A stretch of 64,000 nt of DNA from Pseudomonas kairouanensis. GTDB lineage: Bacteria > Pseudomonadota > Gammaproteobacteria > Pseudomonadales > Pseudomonadaceae. Position numbers and translations under genes: made by a program. This document shows positions 44,593-52,458 of this stretch, piece by piece. The first letter of the stretch is position 1. Every line of letters begins with the position of its first letter. Location of the stretch: assembly GCF_004682055.1 (NCBI RefSeq), contig NZ_QUZU01000030.1, positions 1 to 64,000 of the forward strand. The letters run 5' to 3'. Under the pieces are notes generated by a model. That model was not told where the DNA came from. It made no database searches and saw nothing but the letters and a program-made list of their open reading frames with translations.

Positions 44593-45701
44593 GACGAGGT
44601 CTCCAGCACGGGAGCGAGAGCCTGGGCGTCGTTGGGAATGCCTTGCACGCCGCGCAGCAGGTCCTTGGCGGTGATTACACCGATCACCACACCGTGCTCG
44701 ACCACTGCCAGGGGCTCCAGGTCGGCGCCCATGGTCAGGCCGATCAGCGCATCGATATCGGTGTCCGGCGAGGTCTGGGTCAAGCGTGAAAAGTCGCACT
44801 GCGGGAACGCCTGGGTATAGCGCGCAATCGGCGTCATCACCGAATGGGCCTTGACCAGGTGCAGGCGCGAGATGCCCGCGACGAATTCGGCTACATAGTC
44901 ATCCGCCGGGTTCAACACGATCTCTTCGGCCGTGCCAACCTGGATAATCACCCCGTCCTTCATGATGGCGATGCGATCGCCAATGCGGATCGCCTCTTCC
45001 AGGTCGTGGGTGATAAACACCGCAGACTTGCCCAGCTCCTTGGTGAGCTGGCGGAACTCGTCCTGCAATTGACGACGGATCAAGGGATCGAGCGCACTGA
45101 ACGGCTCGTCCATCAGGATGATTTCAGGGTCGGCGGTAAGCGCCCGTGCCAGGCCAACACGCTGTTGCATGCCGCCGGAAAGTTCGCTGGGGTAGCGCGA
45201 GGCCCAGTCGGTCAAGCCCACCTTGGCCAACGCGCGTTCCGCCACTGCATAGCGTTCAGCCTTGCCCACGCCCTGCACTTCCAGGCCGAAGGCGGTGTTT
45301 TCCAACACGGTGCGGTTAGGCAGCAAGGCCACGCTCTGGAACACCATGCCAATATTTTTCGCCCTTACCTCCCGCAACTGCGCGGGAGACAAGACGGAGA
45401 GGTCCTTGCCCTTGACCAGCACCTTGCCGGCGCTGGGGGTGATCAATCGGTTGAGCAACCTGATCAGGGTTGATTTGCCACTGCCGGACAAGCCCATGAT
45501 GCAAAAGATTTCACCGCGGCGAACCTGCAGGCTCACATCCGAAACCCCGACCACGCAGCTGAAATCCTGCAGGACCTGGGTCTTGCCGAGGCCCTTGTGG
45601 ACCACCGCTTGCATCGCCGCCTTGGCATTCTGACCGAAGATTTTCCAGACCGACTGGCAATCCACAAGCACTTCGTTGGTGTCTATTTTGACCGTTGTCA
45701 T
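44589..45701 (-). CDS. Quaternary-amine ABC transporter ATP-binding protein (ProV-like)
   Basis: This 370-residue ATPase has Walker A GLSGSGKSTLIRLLNRL, the signature LSGGMQQRVGLARAL, Walker B ILMDEPFSALDPLIR and H-loop FITHDLEEAIRIGDR, all in ProV form. The QSVALLPNRTVLENTAFG Q-loop fits as well. The C-terminal tail (about 275-370) is a CBS-like segment (VVEHGVVIGVITAKDLLRG) that in this family senses ionic strength or nucleotides; only one half is obvious. Confidence 0.92.
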   Translation of the reverse strand: MTTVKIDTNEVLVDCQSVWKIFGQNAKAAMQAVVHKGLGKTQVLQDFSCVVGVSDVSLQVRRGEIFCIMGLSGSGKSTLIRLLNRLITPSAGKVLVKGKDLSVLSPAQLREVRAKNIGMVFQSVALLPNRTVLENTAFGLEVQGVGKAERYAVAERALAKVGLTDWASRYPSELSGGMQQRVGLARALTADPEIILMDEPFSALDPLIRRQLQDEFRQLTKELGKSAVFITHDLEEAIRIGDRIAIMKDGVIIQVGTAEEIVLNPADDYVAEFVAGISRLHLVKAHSVMTPIARYTQAFPQCDFSRLTQTSPDTDIDALIGLTMGADLEPLAVVEHGVVIGVITAKDLLRGVQGIPNDAQALAPVLETSS

Positions 45702-45790
45702 TCTTAAGCCTATTGAACCAGTTGGACTGGTTTTTCTAATTGATCAGAACGCGTTATCCGTACCTGGCAGTGGCAAAAAAACATCGATGC

Positions 45791-46639
45791 TTATTGTTTG
45801 ATATTGGCCCAGCGCTTCATCAGGTCAGCGTGGTTGTCAGCCCAGCCGGCGACGGCCTCGTCCATGGTCTTGCCGTCCTTGACCACGCCGTTGATGGCGG
45901 TGATATCGGCCAGTGGCACGTACACGCTGGCGATGACTTCACGGGCGTGGGGGTATTCGGCGGTGAAGCCTTTATGACCAATCCAGTAGTAGGCTTGCGG
46001 CGGGGCGAAGGAGCCTTTTGGGTCCTTGAGGAACTTGAGGTCAAACTTCTGGGCCATCCACGACGGCTCCCAGATCGTCACAGCAACCCACTCTTTGCGG
46101 TCGACGGCGGATTTGAGTGCGGCGGTCATGGCTGCGGTACTGCCTTCAAGCAGTTGCAGCTTGAAGCCATAGTCCTTCACGGCTTTGTTGGCGTCGCTCA
46201 TCAAGCCTGAACCGGGCTCGATGCCGATGATCTTGCCGTTGAACTTGGCGGCGTTGTCGTTGAGTTGTTCCAGGGAATCGATATCGACGTACTTGGGCAC
46301 CGCAATGGCCTGGTACAAGCCATAGGACACCGGTGAGAGTTTTTCCAGGCGGTTCTTGTTCTTGTTCCAGTAGTCCTGGGTGGCGTAATCGGTTTGCGAC
46401 GCCAGCACTTGCACATCGCCCTTGGTCAACGCGGCGTACGCGATGCCGATCTCGGAAAATTCAACAACCTTCACGGTGTAGCCGGCGTTTTCCAGAACCT
46501 TCTTGGTAATGCCGGTGATCGGCGTCAGGTCTTCCCAGGACATGGTGCCGACGGTGATGGTTTTTTCTTCGGCCTGCACCGGTAAAACCACCATACCCAC
46601 TAACGCAACCGCACAAACGGTCTTCCAAAATTTCTTCAT
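45791..46639 (-). CDS. Glycine-betaine/quaternary-amine substrate-binding protein (OpuAC family)
   Basis: This 282-residue periplasmic protein has a signal peptide (MKKFWKTVCAVALVGMVV, cut after VQA) and the OpuAC fold. Aromatic residues in GTMSWED and IWEPSWM could form the cation-pi cage for a trimethylammonium group. It heads the leftward operon for ATPase, two permeases and the GbdR-like regulator. Choline, betaine, proline-betaine and similar amines are all possible ligands. The start MKKFWKT is clearly better than the longer frame. Confidence 0.9.
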   Translation of the reverse strand: MKKFWKTVCAVALVGMVVLPVQAEEKTITVGTMSWEDLTPITGITKKVLENAGYTVKVVEFSEIGIAYAALTKGDVQVLASQTDYATQDYWNKNKNRLEKLSPVSYGLYQAIAVPKYVDIDSLEQLNDNAAKFNGKIIGIEPGSGLMSDANKAVKDYGFKLQLLEGSTAAMTAALKSAVDRKEWVAVTIWEPSWMAQKFDLKFLKDPKGSFAPPQAYYWIGHKGFTAEYPHAREVIASVYVPLADITAINGVVKDGKTMDEAVAGWADNHADLMKRWANIKQ

Positions 46640-46920
46640 GGCGCGCCTCGTTCTACGTTGTTTTTTTAGTTTCAAGCCCCGGTAAAGGCTGCCTGTGCAA
46701 CCGAGACTCGCATGACCAAAAGTGCCGGTCAATAGAATGTATTTTCTCTGTATACATATAGAATTCAAATAAAACACAATATGAATAATATTTTATTGTT
46801 TAAATTCAAGGCGTTATAAAACAACGACGCAAAACCGACAGGTCGGTTATAGAAAAGTATCGCGTCGTTTTTGGAACGCTCCGCCGTAGACGGAAATGGC
46901 ATAAGCCAGGGGGGGGAACG
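46640..46920. promoter_or_regulatory. AT-rich promoter region of the betaine-type ABC operon
   Basis: No gene is seen in the 343-base gap. TGTATACA at 46749-46756 is a perfect 8-base palindrome of GntR-operator type and matches TGTNTACA at 41.8 kb. Around 46775-46800 the AT-rich string CAATAT-GA-ATAATATT has internal symmetry. I cannot pick a single promoter with confidence. Confidence 0.4.
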
Positions 46921-46923
46921 CGC

Positions 46924-46968
46924 TTTACATGAGAAGCGGCCCTAAGGCCGTCTCCTGGTACATGTAAA
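46924..46968. terminator. Long hairpin, probable terminator
   Basis: TTTACATG at 46924-46931 pairs with CATGTAAA at 46961-46968, and within it CGGCC-CTAA-GGCCG forms a second perfect stem. It lies 14 bases past the stop of the 89-residue gene. G runs of eight and seven bases flank it on either side. Confidence 0.6.
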
Positions 46969-46982
46969 AGAAGGGGGGGCAT

Positions 46983-47252
46983 CTAACCGGCGATTTGTTC
47001 CAGCGCCAGCATGAACTCTTCGGCTTCCGAGCCTCTGGGAAACCTGAAACCGAACATTTCATCGGCAGCCAGGATCTCGCCCAGGGCACCGAGCAATTGC
47101 GCCTCGGTGGGTGAATCGCCCAGTAGTTTGTGTGCCGACAGCACAATCTCCGACGAAACGCCCTCGACACTCGCGGCGTCGATCAAGGCATAAAGGATAA
47201 AACGCAGGCGGACTTCGCGATCAGTGGGCCAAACCGTTTTTCGCTTACCCAT
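46983..47252 (-). CDS. Small hypothetical protein, 89 residues
   Basis: I do not recognise this protein. It starts MGKRKTVWPTDREVRLRF and is otherwise mostly helical and acidic (ALIDAASVEGVSSEIVLSAHKLLGD, GALGEILAADEMFGF). There is no signal peptide or membrane segment. It is monocistronic with a hairpin after its stop, which supports a real gene. Its role cannot be deduced. Confidence 0.55.
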   Translation of the reverse strand: MGKRKTVWPTDREVRLRFILYALIDAASVEGVSSEIVLSAHKLLGDSPTEAQLLGALGEILAADEMFGFRFPRGSEAEEFMLALEQIAG

Positions 47253-47369
47253 GGAGAAGCCTCGAATGTTCGGAAAAATCCGAGGCTATTGATGACCTAG
47301 GGGTGTTTCAAGCATCAGAAGGCAAGATAGGCAGCGTCCTACAGATGAAAGAGAAACACCGCACCTCAA

Positions 47370-48119
47370 TCACTGCACCGGCAAGAAATTCATCAGCAAC
47401 AGACTTTGCGCATAGTTAAGGCCTATACGCCGGTAGCGCTCGTCAAGCATTTGGGTCAGCAGGTCGAGGCGCGCAACGATCTTGCCAAACTCCACCGCAA
47501 AGCTGAGGTTGCTGCCCTCCTCCGAAATCTCGTTGGAGAACAGCAGCAACACGCCATTGGCGTCCTGGCGCTTGCTCAGCAACCAGGTGGCCTTCTCGAT
47601 ATTGCGCGCGGCATTGCTGACAAATTGCGGGTTGATCGAGTCGGTCATGTAGAACTCGGTGCGCTCGCCGTGGGCGGTCACCAGCATGCTGCCGATGGCG
47701 TAGATAAACGCCCCGACCCGGTCGCCCTTGAACTCAGGGCTCAGGGAGTAACTGAGCGCCGCCAGGTCGCGACGGTCCCCCAGGGCAGGCAAGGATCGGC
47801 GCTGTTCGATGGCTTGGCGAATTTCCCGCGCAGCCGTTACCGCATCCGGGTAACCCGATTGCCGCCACTGGTTGGGGTTGCGCAGGTAGAGCTTGTTCAT
47901 CAGCAGGTAGAGACTTTGCAGGTTGTCGCGCATGCCCAGGGTGGCCATGCGGTCGACACTGGTCTGGAAGAACTCATCGGGCTTGCCATTGCTGAACTGC
48001 TTGGCGATATCGCGGCCCTGCTGCTGGGTGCAACCGCCGGCGCAGAGCATCAGCATCACCGCCAGCAGCAGTGGCCGGCGCAACGTTACAGCACTCAAAA
48101 AAGGACACGTGCGATCCAT
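47370..48119 (-). CDS. Putative lipoprotein of unknown function
   Basis: This 249-residue protein starts with a basic-hydrophobic signal (TLRRPLLLAVMLMLCAGGC); Cys near residue 30 is a plausible lipidation site although the lipobox AGGC is not ideal. The mature part is helical (DEFFQTSVDRMATLGMRDNLQSLYLLMNKLYLRNPNQW, ISEEGSNLSFAVEFGKIVARLDLLTQMLDERYRRIGL). No family is recognised. I start at MDRTCPFL; the longer frame adds 38 residues without a binding site. Confidence 0.65.
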   Translation of the reverse strand: MDRTCPFLSAVTLRRPLLLAVMLMLCAGGCTQQQGRDIAKQFSNGKPDEFFQTSVDRMATLGMRDNLQSLYLLMNKLYLRNPNQWRQSGYPDAVTAAREIRQAIEQRRSLPALGDRRDLAALSYSLSPEFKGDRVGAFIYAIGSMLVTAHGERTEFYMTDSINPQFVSNAARNIEKATWLLSKRQDANGVLLLFSNEISEEGSNLSFAVEFGKIVARLDLLTQMLDERYRRIGLNYAQSLLLMNFLPVQ

Positions 48120-48563
48120 CGGCACCCGATCTGTTTCGTCTGGCCACGCGGGGGATCGGCGGGGCTGGGACAAGCATAGATCGGAGAAATCAAAAAAAGT
48201 GCGATAAGGGTAGGCAGATAGTTGTAGGCGCAACCGTTTGTAAGGCGGCTGGATCCAATCGTGTCGAATTCGTTGCAGCGCCTATACTGCGAGGAACAGC
48301 TGCATGTGTTGCAGGCGATCCAGGGTGGCGTGACGGCTCTGGAACAGCCTGGCGCGGACGTTCACATCGCCCACGGCACTTCCACCCGCAGCTGTAATGG
48401 AGGGTTGCAGCGATGAAACATCCCATTCGGGCGCAGATTTTTGTGCAAATGATTTGCCTGCTTTCGGTGGCTCAGCTCTTCTGCTGATCGACGAGCCACC
48501 TCCCTTTACATCCAGCTGCCGAGGTGGCGGTGGGAGGTATTGCCCGGCACTTGCCCCCCTGCG
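48120..48563. other. Gap with two possible very short coupled ORFs
   Basis: No convincing gene fills this 444-base gap. On the plus strand a GTG frame at 48261-48416 (51 residues, with EEQLHVLQAIQGGVTALEQPG) ends in an ATGA overlap with a 24-residue frame at 48413-48487 (MKHPIRAQIFVQMICLLSVA). The second has GGAGGG eight bases upstream and is hydrophobic like a signal or leader peptide. They could be a real small operon or chance. Confidence 0.3.
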
Positions 48564-48947
48564 CTAGGGCAGCAAGGCCTCGGAGCGCTTGCGTACATAC
48601 CCACTGGCCGGAACCTCGGTGATTTGCACCGACAGGTCCACCTTGTGCGCCTGCATCACCGGTTCGAAGATGTCGGCCAGCACGTCCAGCAAGGCGCTGC
48701 TGATGGTGTGGCGTTTTTCATCGTCACCGGCCTTGCCCGTCACCGTCGACACGTTCAGGTGGATGAATTCCTGGCAGTCCTCGCAATCACCCACAAAATA
48801 CCCGTCGTACCGCACGAGCCGGGTCTTGACCAGGTCCAGCCGCAAACCGGAAACCTCCACCAGCGTGTGATGCAGCCGTCGAAAGGTTTCCTTGACGTCA
48901 ATGGCGTCGCCCACCCCAGCGGTGTACTCAAGATAGACATGTGGCAT
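48564..48947 (-). CDS. CHMI-like tautomerase/isomerase
   Basis: This 127-residue protein belongs to the 5-carboxymethyl-2-hydroxymuconate delta-isomerase branch of the tautomerase superfamily. It begins MPHVYLEYTAGV; removal of Met leaves the catalytic N-terminal Pro. The standard HpaF role is in homoprotocatechuate degradation, but none of the other hpa genes is here. It is the last gene of the leftward half of the bidirectional cluster, 60 bases behind the PhyH gene, so it probably isomerises a dienol or keto-acid intermediate. The start is set at the Pro-preceding Met; 20 codons upstream lack support. Confidence 0.8.
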   Translation of the reverse strand: MPHVYLEYTAGVGDAIDVKETFRRLHHTLVEVSGLRLDLVKTRLVRYDGYFVGDCEDCQEFIHLNVSTVTGKAGDDEKRHTISSALLDVLADIFEPVMQAHKVDLSVQITEVPASGYVRKRSEALLP

Positions 48948-49007
48948 GTTCAATTCCTCTGTGCGCTCAAACGCCGACCGGCACAGGCCGGTCGGCCCAT
49001 AGGCCAC

Positions 49008-49838
49008 TTAACGGGCAGGGATAACGGGAAACTTCGGATGTTCCATGGGCATGTCGAGCGTCAGCCCCAGGGGGTCGGTGCGGTGGTTGGACGCGCCGGT
49101 ATAGCGGGCCGACACCGGCAGCCACAGGGTCGAGTACACCCAGCGCGGGGTATTCGAACTGTTGGCCGGGGCCGCGTGGATAACGTTCATGTCATGCACC
49201 GTCGCATCGCCCGCCTTGAGCGAAACGGGCGGTGACATCTCGAACTCTTCCAGTACCCAAGGATGCTCGTCGATCAGGGTCACGTTATCGCGACGGTTGA
49301 AATAGCGCCCCAACATGCCCGCCCGGTGGCTGCGGCTCAGGAACTGCATGGTGCCCATTTCCGGCGTGAGGTCCACCAGGGCGATCCAGATATTCAGCGC
49401 CCCCTGGCGATCCAGCGGGTGATGGGGAAAGTCCTGGTGCCATGGCGTGTCGCCGCCGGCCTCGGACTCGGGGTTCTTGGCGAACACATGGTCGGAATAG
49501 AACCGCACGTCTTCACCCACCAGCGCCGATGCGATGCTGGCCAATTGCGGGGAGTGACTGAGGGCCTTGATCTGCGGGCAGGTATTGGACACTTCATCCC
49601 AACGCGCATACCAGCGGTAGGCGTTTTCGATCTGCTTGCCCGGGTCGTTGCGGTCAACGGTGCGTGCCACCTCCCCCATCCTGGCCTTGGCCTCATTGAG
49701 CAGCATCTGCACCGTTTGCGCGTTGATGACATTCTCCAGCTTCATCCACCCGTTGGTGCGGAAGTCGAGGATCTGCTGGGCATCCAGCTTGAACGGTGTG
49801 TAGTCCGGGTTCGAGTCGGTTTTCATGACTGCTTGCAT
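49008..49838 (-). CDS. Phytanoyl-CoA dioxygenase (PhyH) family oxygenase
   Basis: This 276-residue Fe(II)/2-oxoglutarate oxygenase has the facial triad HQD at 134-136 (in WHQDFPHHP) and His221, and the 2-oxoglutarate-binding Arg at 232 (TPRWVYS). PhyH-type enzymes in gene clusters hydroxylate, halogenate or desaturate small acids and amino acids. It is flanked on the same strand by CHMI-like and exporter genes, 41 bases after the latter. The ATG at 49838 has TGGAG seven bases upstream and is preferred over one ten codons earlier. Confidence 0.88.
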   Translation of the reverse strand: MQAVMKTDSNPDYTPFKLDAQQILDFRTNGWMKLENVINAQTVQMLLNEAKARMGEVARTVDRNDPGKQIENAYRWYARWDEVSNTCPQIKALSHSPQLASIASALVGEDVRFYSDHVFAKNPESEAGGDTPWHQDFPHHPLDRQGALNIWIALVDLTPEMGTMQFLSRSHRAGMLGRYFNRRDNVTLIDEHPWVLEEFEMSPPVSLKAGDATVHDMNVIHAAPANSSNTPRWVYSTLWLPVSARYTGASNHRTDPLGLTLDMPMEHPKFPVIPAR

Positions 49839-49879
49839 GTTCAATCTCCATGGGTGTTCAAGGTTCATTGAGCACAGCT

Positions 49880-51259
49880 TCAGACGGCCGATTGCGCGGC
49901 CAGGGGTTGCTTGCGTAGCAACACGAGCGTCAACACCCAGCCCGCCGCCAACAGCAGCGCGGACAAGACGATGACTTGGGCAAATCCGTGCCCGAACTGC
50001 ACCGCATCGGTCACGTTGATCAACAGGCTGAAAATCGCCACCCCAATCAACCCGCCCACCTGGCGCGAGGCGTTGACGATGGCCGAGGCGACCCCGGACT
50101 TGTCACTGCTGACATGGTTGACGGCCGTGGCGGTCAAGGTGGGAACGGTCAGCGATATGCCAAAACCGATGACGAACATTTGCACCGCAATGTCCGCATA
50201 GGGCGCCCCCCCCACAAACGGCGCCAGCGCCACAACACCGACCAGCGCAATCGCCAAGCCCAGCGCCAGCAGGCGCCGCTCACCGAGCTTGGGCAACCAT
50301 TTGGCCGCCAGCTGATTGCCGAAAAACAGGATGCCCGTCATGGGGATGAACGCCAGGCCGGTATTGATCACCGAGTAGTGATTGACCTGCTGTAAAAAGA
50401 TGCTGAACACAAAGATCAGCCCATAGAACACAAAGTTGACGATCACGCCCAATATCGACGCCAGGCTGAACGCAGCGTTGGCAAATACCGACAGCGGCAC
50501 CATCGGCCGCGCCGTGCGCGACTCCACCCACACAAAGGCGATCAGCCCAGCCACAAAGCACGCGGCATGGAGCATGACCCGCAGATCGTCACTTCCCGTG
50601 CGCCCCAGCTGAATCACCGCATAGGTCAGATTGGCCAGGGTAAACAGCGCCAGCAGTTGCCCCCAGAGGTCGAACCCGCCCTTGTGATTGGGCGCGATAG
50701 TGGGCGCATTGGTCAGGCACAGCAGGATGCCGATCAGGCCGATCGGCAGGTTGATAAAGAAGATGCTGCGCCAGCCAAAGACGCCGATCAGCAACCCGCC
50801 CACCACCGGCCCGGCCGCCAAGGCAATGCCCGCAACACCCGCCCACAAGGCAATCGCCTTGCTGCGTTCGGCAGGCACGTCGAAGGTAATGCGCACCAGC
50901 GCCAGGGAGGTGGGCACCAACAGCGCAGCGCCAATGCCTTGCAACGCGCGAAACGCGATCAGCGTAGACAACTGCTCGGACAACCCACAGCCCAGGGAGG
51001 CCAGGGTGAACACGGCATACCCCCACAAAAACACCTTCTTGTGGCCGAACCGATCGCCCAATGCCCCGCCGGTCAGCAGGAACGAAGCAAACAGCAGGGT
51101 GTACGCATTGACGATCCATTGCAGCTGCAGGACGTCGGTGGCGAACTCGGCCTTGAAGCGCTCCAGCGCCACGTTGACCACGCTCACATCAAGCAGCACC
51201 ACCACAAATCCCAGGCAGGTGGCGAACAATGTCAGGTTCTTGTTGCCGGAAGTTTCCAT
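49880..51259 (-). CDS. DHA2-family MFS drug exporter (EmrB/QacA-like)
   Basis: This 459-residue protein has fourteen predicted membrane segments. The DHA2 motifs are DVSVVNVALERFKAEF in TM1, GGALGDRFGHKKVFLWGY (motif A) and AAGPVVGGLLIGVFGWRSIFFINLPIGLIG (motif C). Its position in the middle of the cluster suggests export of the product or self-resistance. It follows the acyltransferase gene by eleven bases. Confidence 0.9.
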   Translation of the reverse strand: METSGNKNLTLFATCLGFVVVLLDVSVVNVALERFKAEFATDVLQLQWIVNAYTLLFASFLLTGGALGDRFGHKKVFLWGYAVFTLASLGCGLSEQLSTLIAFRALQGIGAALLVPTSLALVRITFDVPAERSKAIALWAGVAGIALAAGPVVGGLLIGVFGWRSIFFINLPIGLIGILLCLTNAPTIAPNHKGGFDLWGQLLALFTLANLTYAVIQLGRTGSDDLRVMLHAACFVAGLIAFVWVESRTARPMVPLSVFANAAFSLASILGVIVNFVFYGLIFVFSIFLQQVNHYSVINTGLAFIPMTGILFFGNQLAAKWLPKLGERRLLALGLAIALVGVVALAPFVGGAPYADIAVQMFVIGFGISLTVPTLTATAVNHVSSDKSGVASAIVNASRQVGGLIGVAIFSLLINVTDAVQFGHGFAQVIVLSALLLAAGWVLTLVLLRKQPLAAQSAV

Positions 51260-51270
51260 TTATCAACTCC

Positions 51271-52437
51271 TTAATGAAGGGTGCGTGGCGCAGGCAATGC
51301 GTCCAGGGTGTGTTCTATCTGCGCCTTGAACGCGAGTGCGCTCGCCACGTCGACTTTCAGCGAACTGAACGCCAGCGCGGCATGCCAAGTGCCGTTGAAC
51401 TTGCCCAGGTGCAGCACGAAGTCATAGTTGCCACCGGAGCGATTGACGACCGTGGAGAAACCCAGGACGCGCTGTTGGGGGTGAGTGAGAAAACGGTCCA
51501 GCACACCGGTGTTGGTGAACGCCAGCGCAGGCCTTGCGGCCTGTGCCGCGATGCCCCCGGAAGGTGTCGGCCGCACACCCAGTTGCGCCCTGTCCTGGGT
51601 GACCACACGGGCGTATCGCTCGATGCTTCCCAGCACATCTGGCGCGTCGTCGGTCAGGGTGGTGTGACGAACGTCAATCAGGCAGGCCTTGGTCAGCGGC
51701 TGATCGTGCTGGCTCGGATCGCGCAGGGAGTAGGCGGTAAACAGATCAAATGCCGGCACCCGCGCATGCTTGAGGTAGCTGAAGGCGAACACCCCGCCCC
51801 AGATAGCGTTGGCGGTAAACCCCGAGGTTTCCCGCAGTTGATTGATACGCTGCACAGCCTGCTGCGTGACCCGCAATCGCACAAAATCGGCGTGGCTGGG
51901 TTTACCTGTGTCCAGCGGTGACTCGCCCCAGCAGGCCAGGCGAAGATGGAAAGCACCCGGGCTTTCACTGTCGGCGTAGGGCGGCGCCGCACCCAGGTAC
52001 CCGGCCAGGCTGCTGACCAGTCGGGCCGTGCTGTACCCGTCCGAGATGGCATGGTTGCGCGTCAGCAGAATATGCGTCCGTCCAAGCAAGGCGTCGGGCA
52101 CGACCCACGCGCGCCAGCCTTCCTCGTTACCCAGCAGGCGGTTGAGTTCAAGCTTGATCAACGCATCGGCACGCAGGGACGCAGGCATGGCACTGGGCGA
52201 CAGGTGCACCGGATTATCCACCGGCACAAAACCGTATCGGCTCTCGTCGACAGCCACGATCTTCTGGGCCAGGAAGGGATAGTCAGCGATCAGCTGTTCA
52301 AAGGCTTTCATGGCCTGCAAGGGGCTGACTCCACCCGGAATCGTCAACAACGACGTCACCTGGGTATTGCCGTCACGGTGCAGAAAGTTCTGGTGAAAAC
52401 GCTGTTCGGTTTCATCCAACAAGTGATGCGCTTGCAT
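51271..52437 (-). CDS. Stand-alone condensation-type acyltransferase
   Basis: This 388-residue protein has the fold pattern of NRPS condensation domains and PapA/WES-like acyltransferases. The catalytic motif HxxxDG is present as His129-Asp133-Gly134 (RNHAISDGYS); the first His of the usual HH is Asn. A later ALAFTNTGVLDRF and STVVNRSGGNYDFVLHLGKF resemble the DFG-region and floor strands. No carrier protein or NRPS is in the window, so the acyl donor may be CoA, a free acyl-adenylate route or a carrier encoded elsewhere. It likely joins an acyl group to an alcohol or amine in the pathway. Confidence 0.78.
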   Translation of the reverse strand: MQAHHLLDETEQRFHQNFLHRDGNTQVTSLLTIPGGVSPLQAMKAFEQLIADYPFLAQKIVAVDESRYGFVPVDNPVHLSPSAMPASLRADALIKLELNRLLGNEEGWRAWVVPDALLGRTHILLTRNHAISDGYSTARLVSSLAGYLGAAPPYADSESPGAFHLRLACWGESPLDTGKPSHADFVRLRVTQQAVQRINQLRETSGFTANAIWGGVFAFSYLKHARVPAFDLFTAYSLRDPSQHDQPLTKACLIDVRHTTLTDDAPDVLGSIERYARVVTQDRAQLGVRPTPSGGIAAQAARPALAFTNTGVLDRFLTHPQQRVLGFSTVVNRSGGNYDFVLHLGKFNGTWHAALAFSSLKVDVASALAFKAQIEHTLDALPAPRTLH

Positions 52438-52458
52438 ATGCGGCCTCCCTGGCGATGC

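Noticed and set aside
48564..48947. Part of a homoprotocatechuate (hpa) degradation operon
   Set aside because: Only the CHMI-like gene and a distant FAH-family gene fit; the ring-cleavage dioxygenase, aldolase and hydratase genes are absent and the neighbours are biosynthetic in style.
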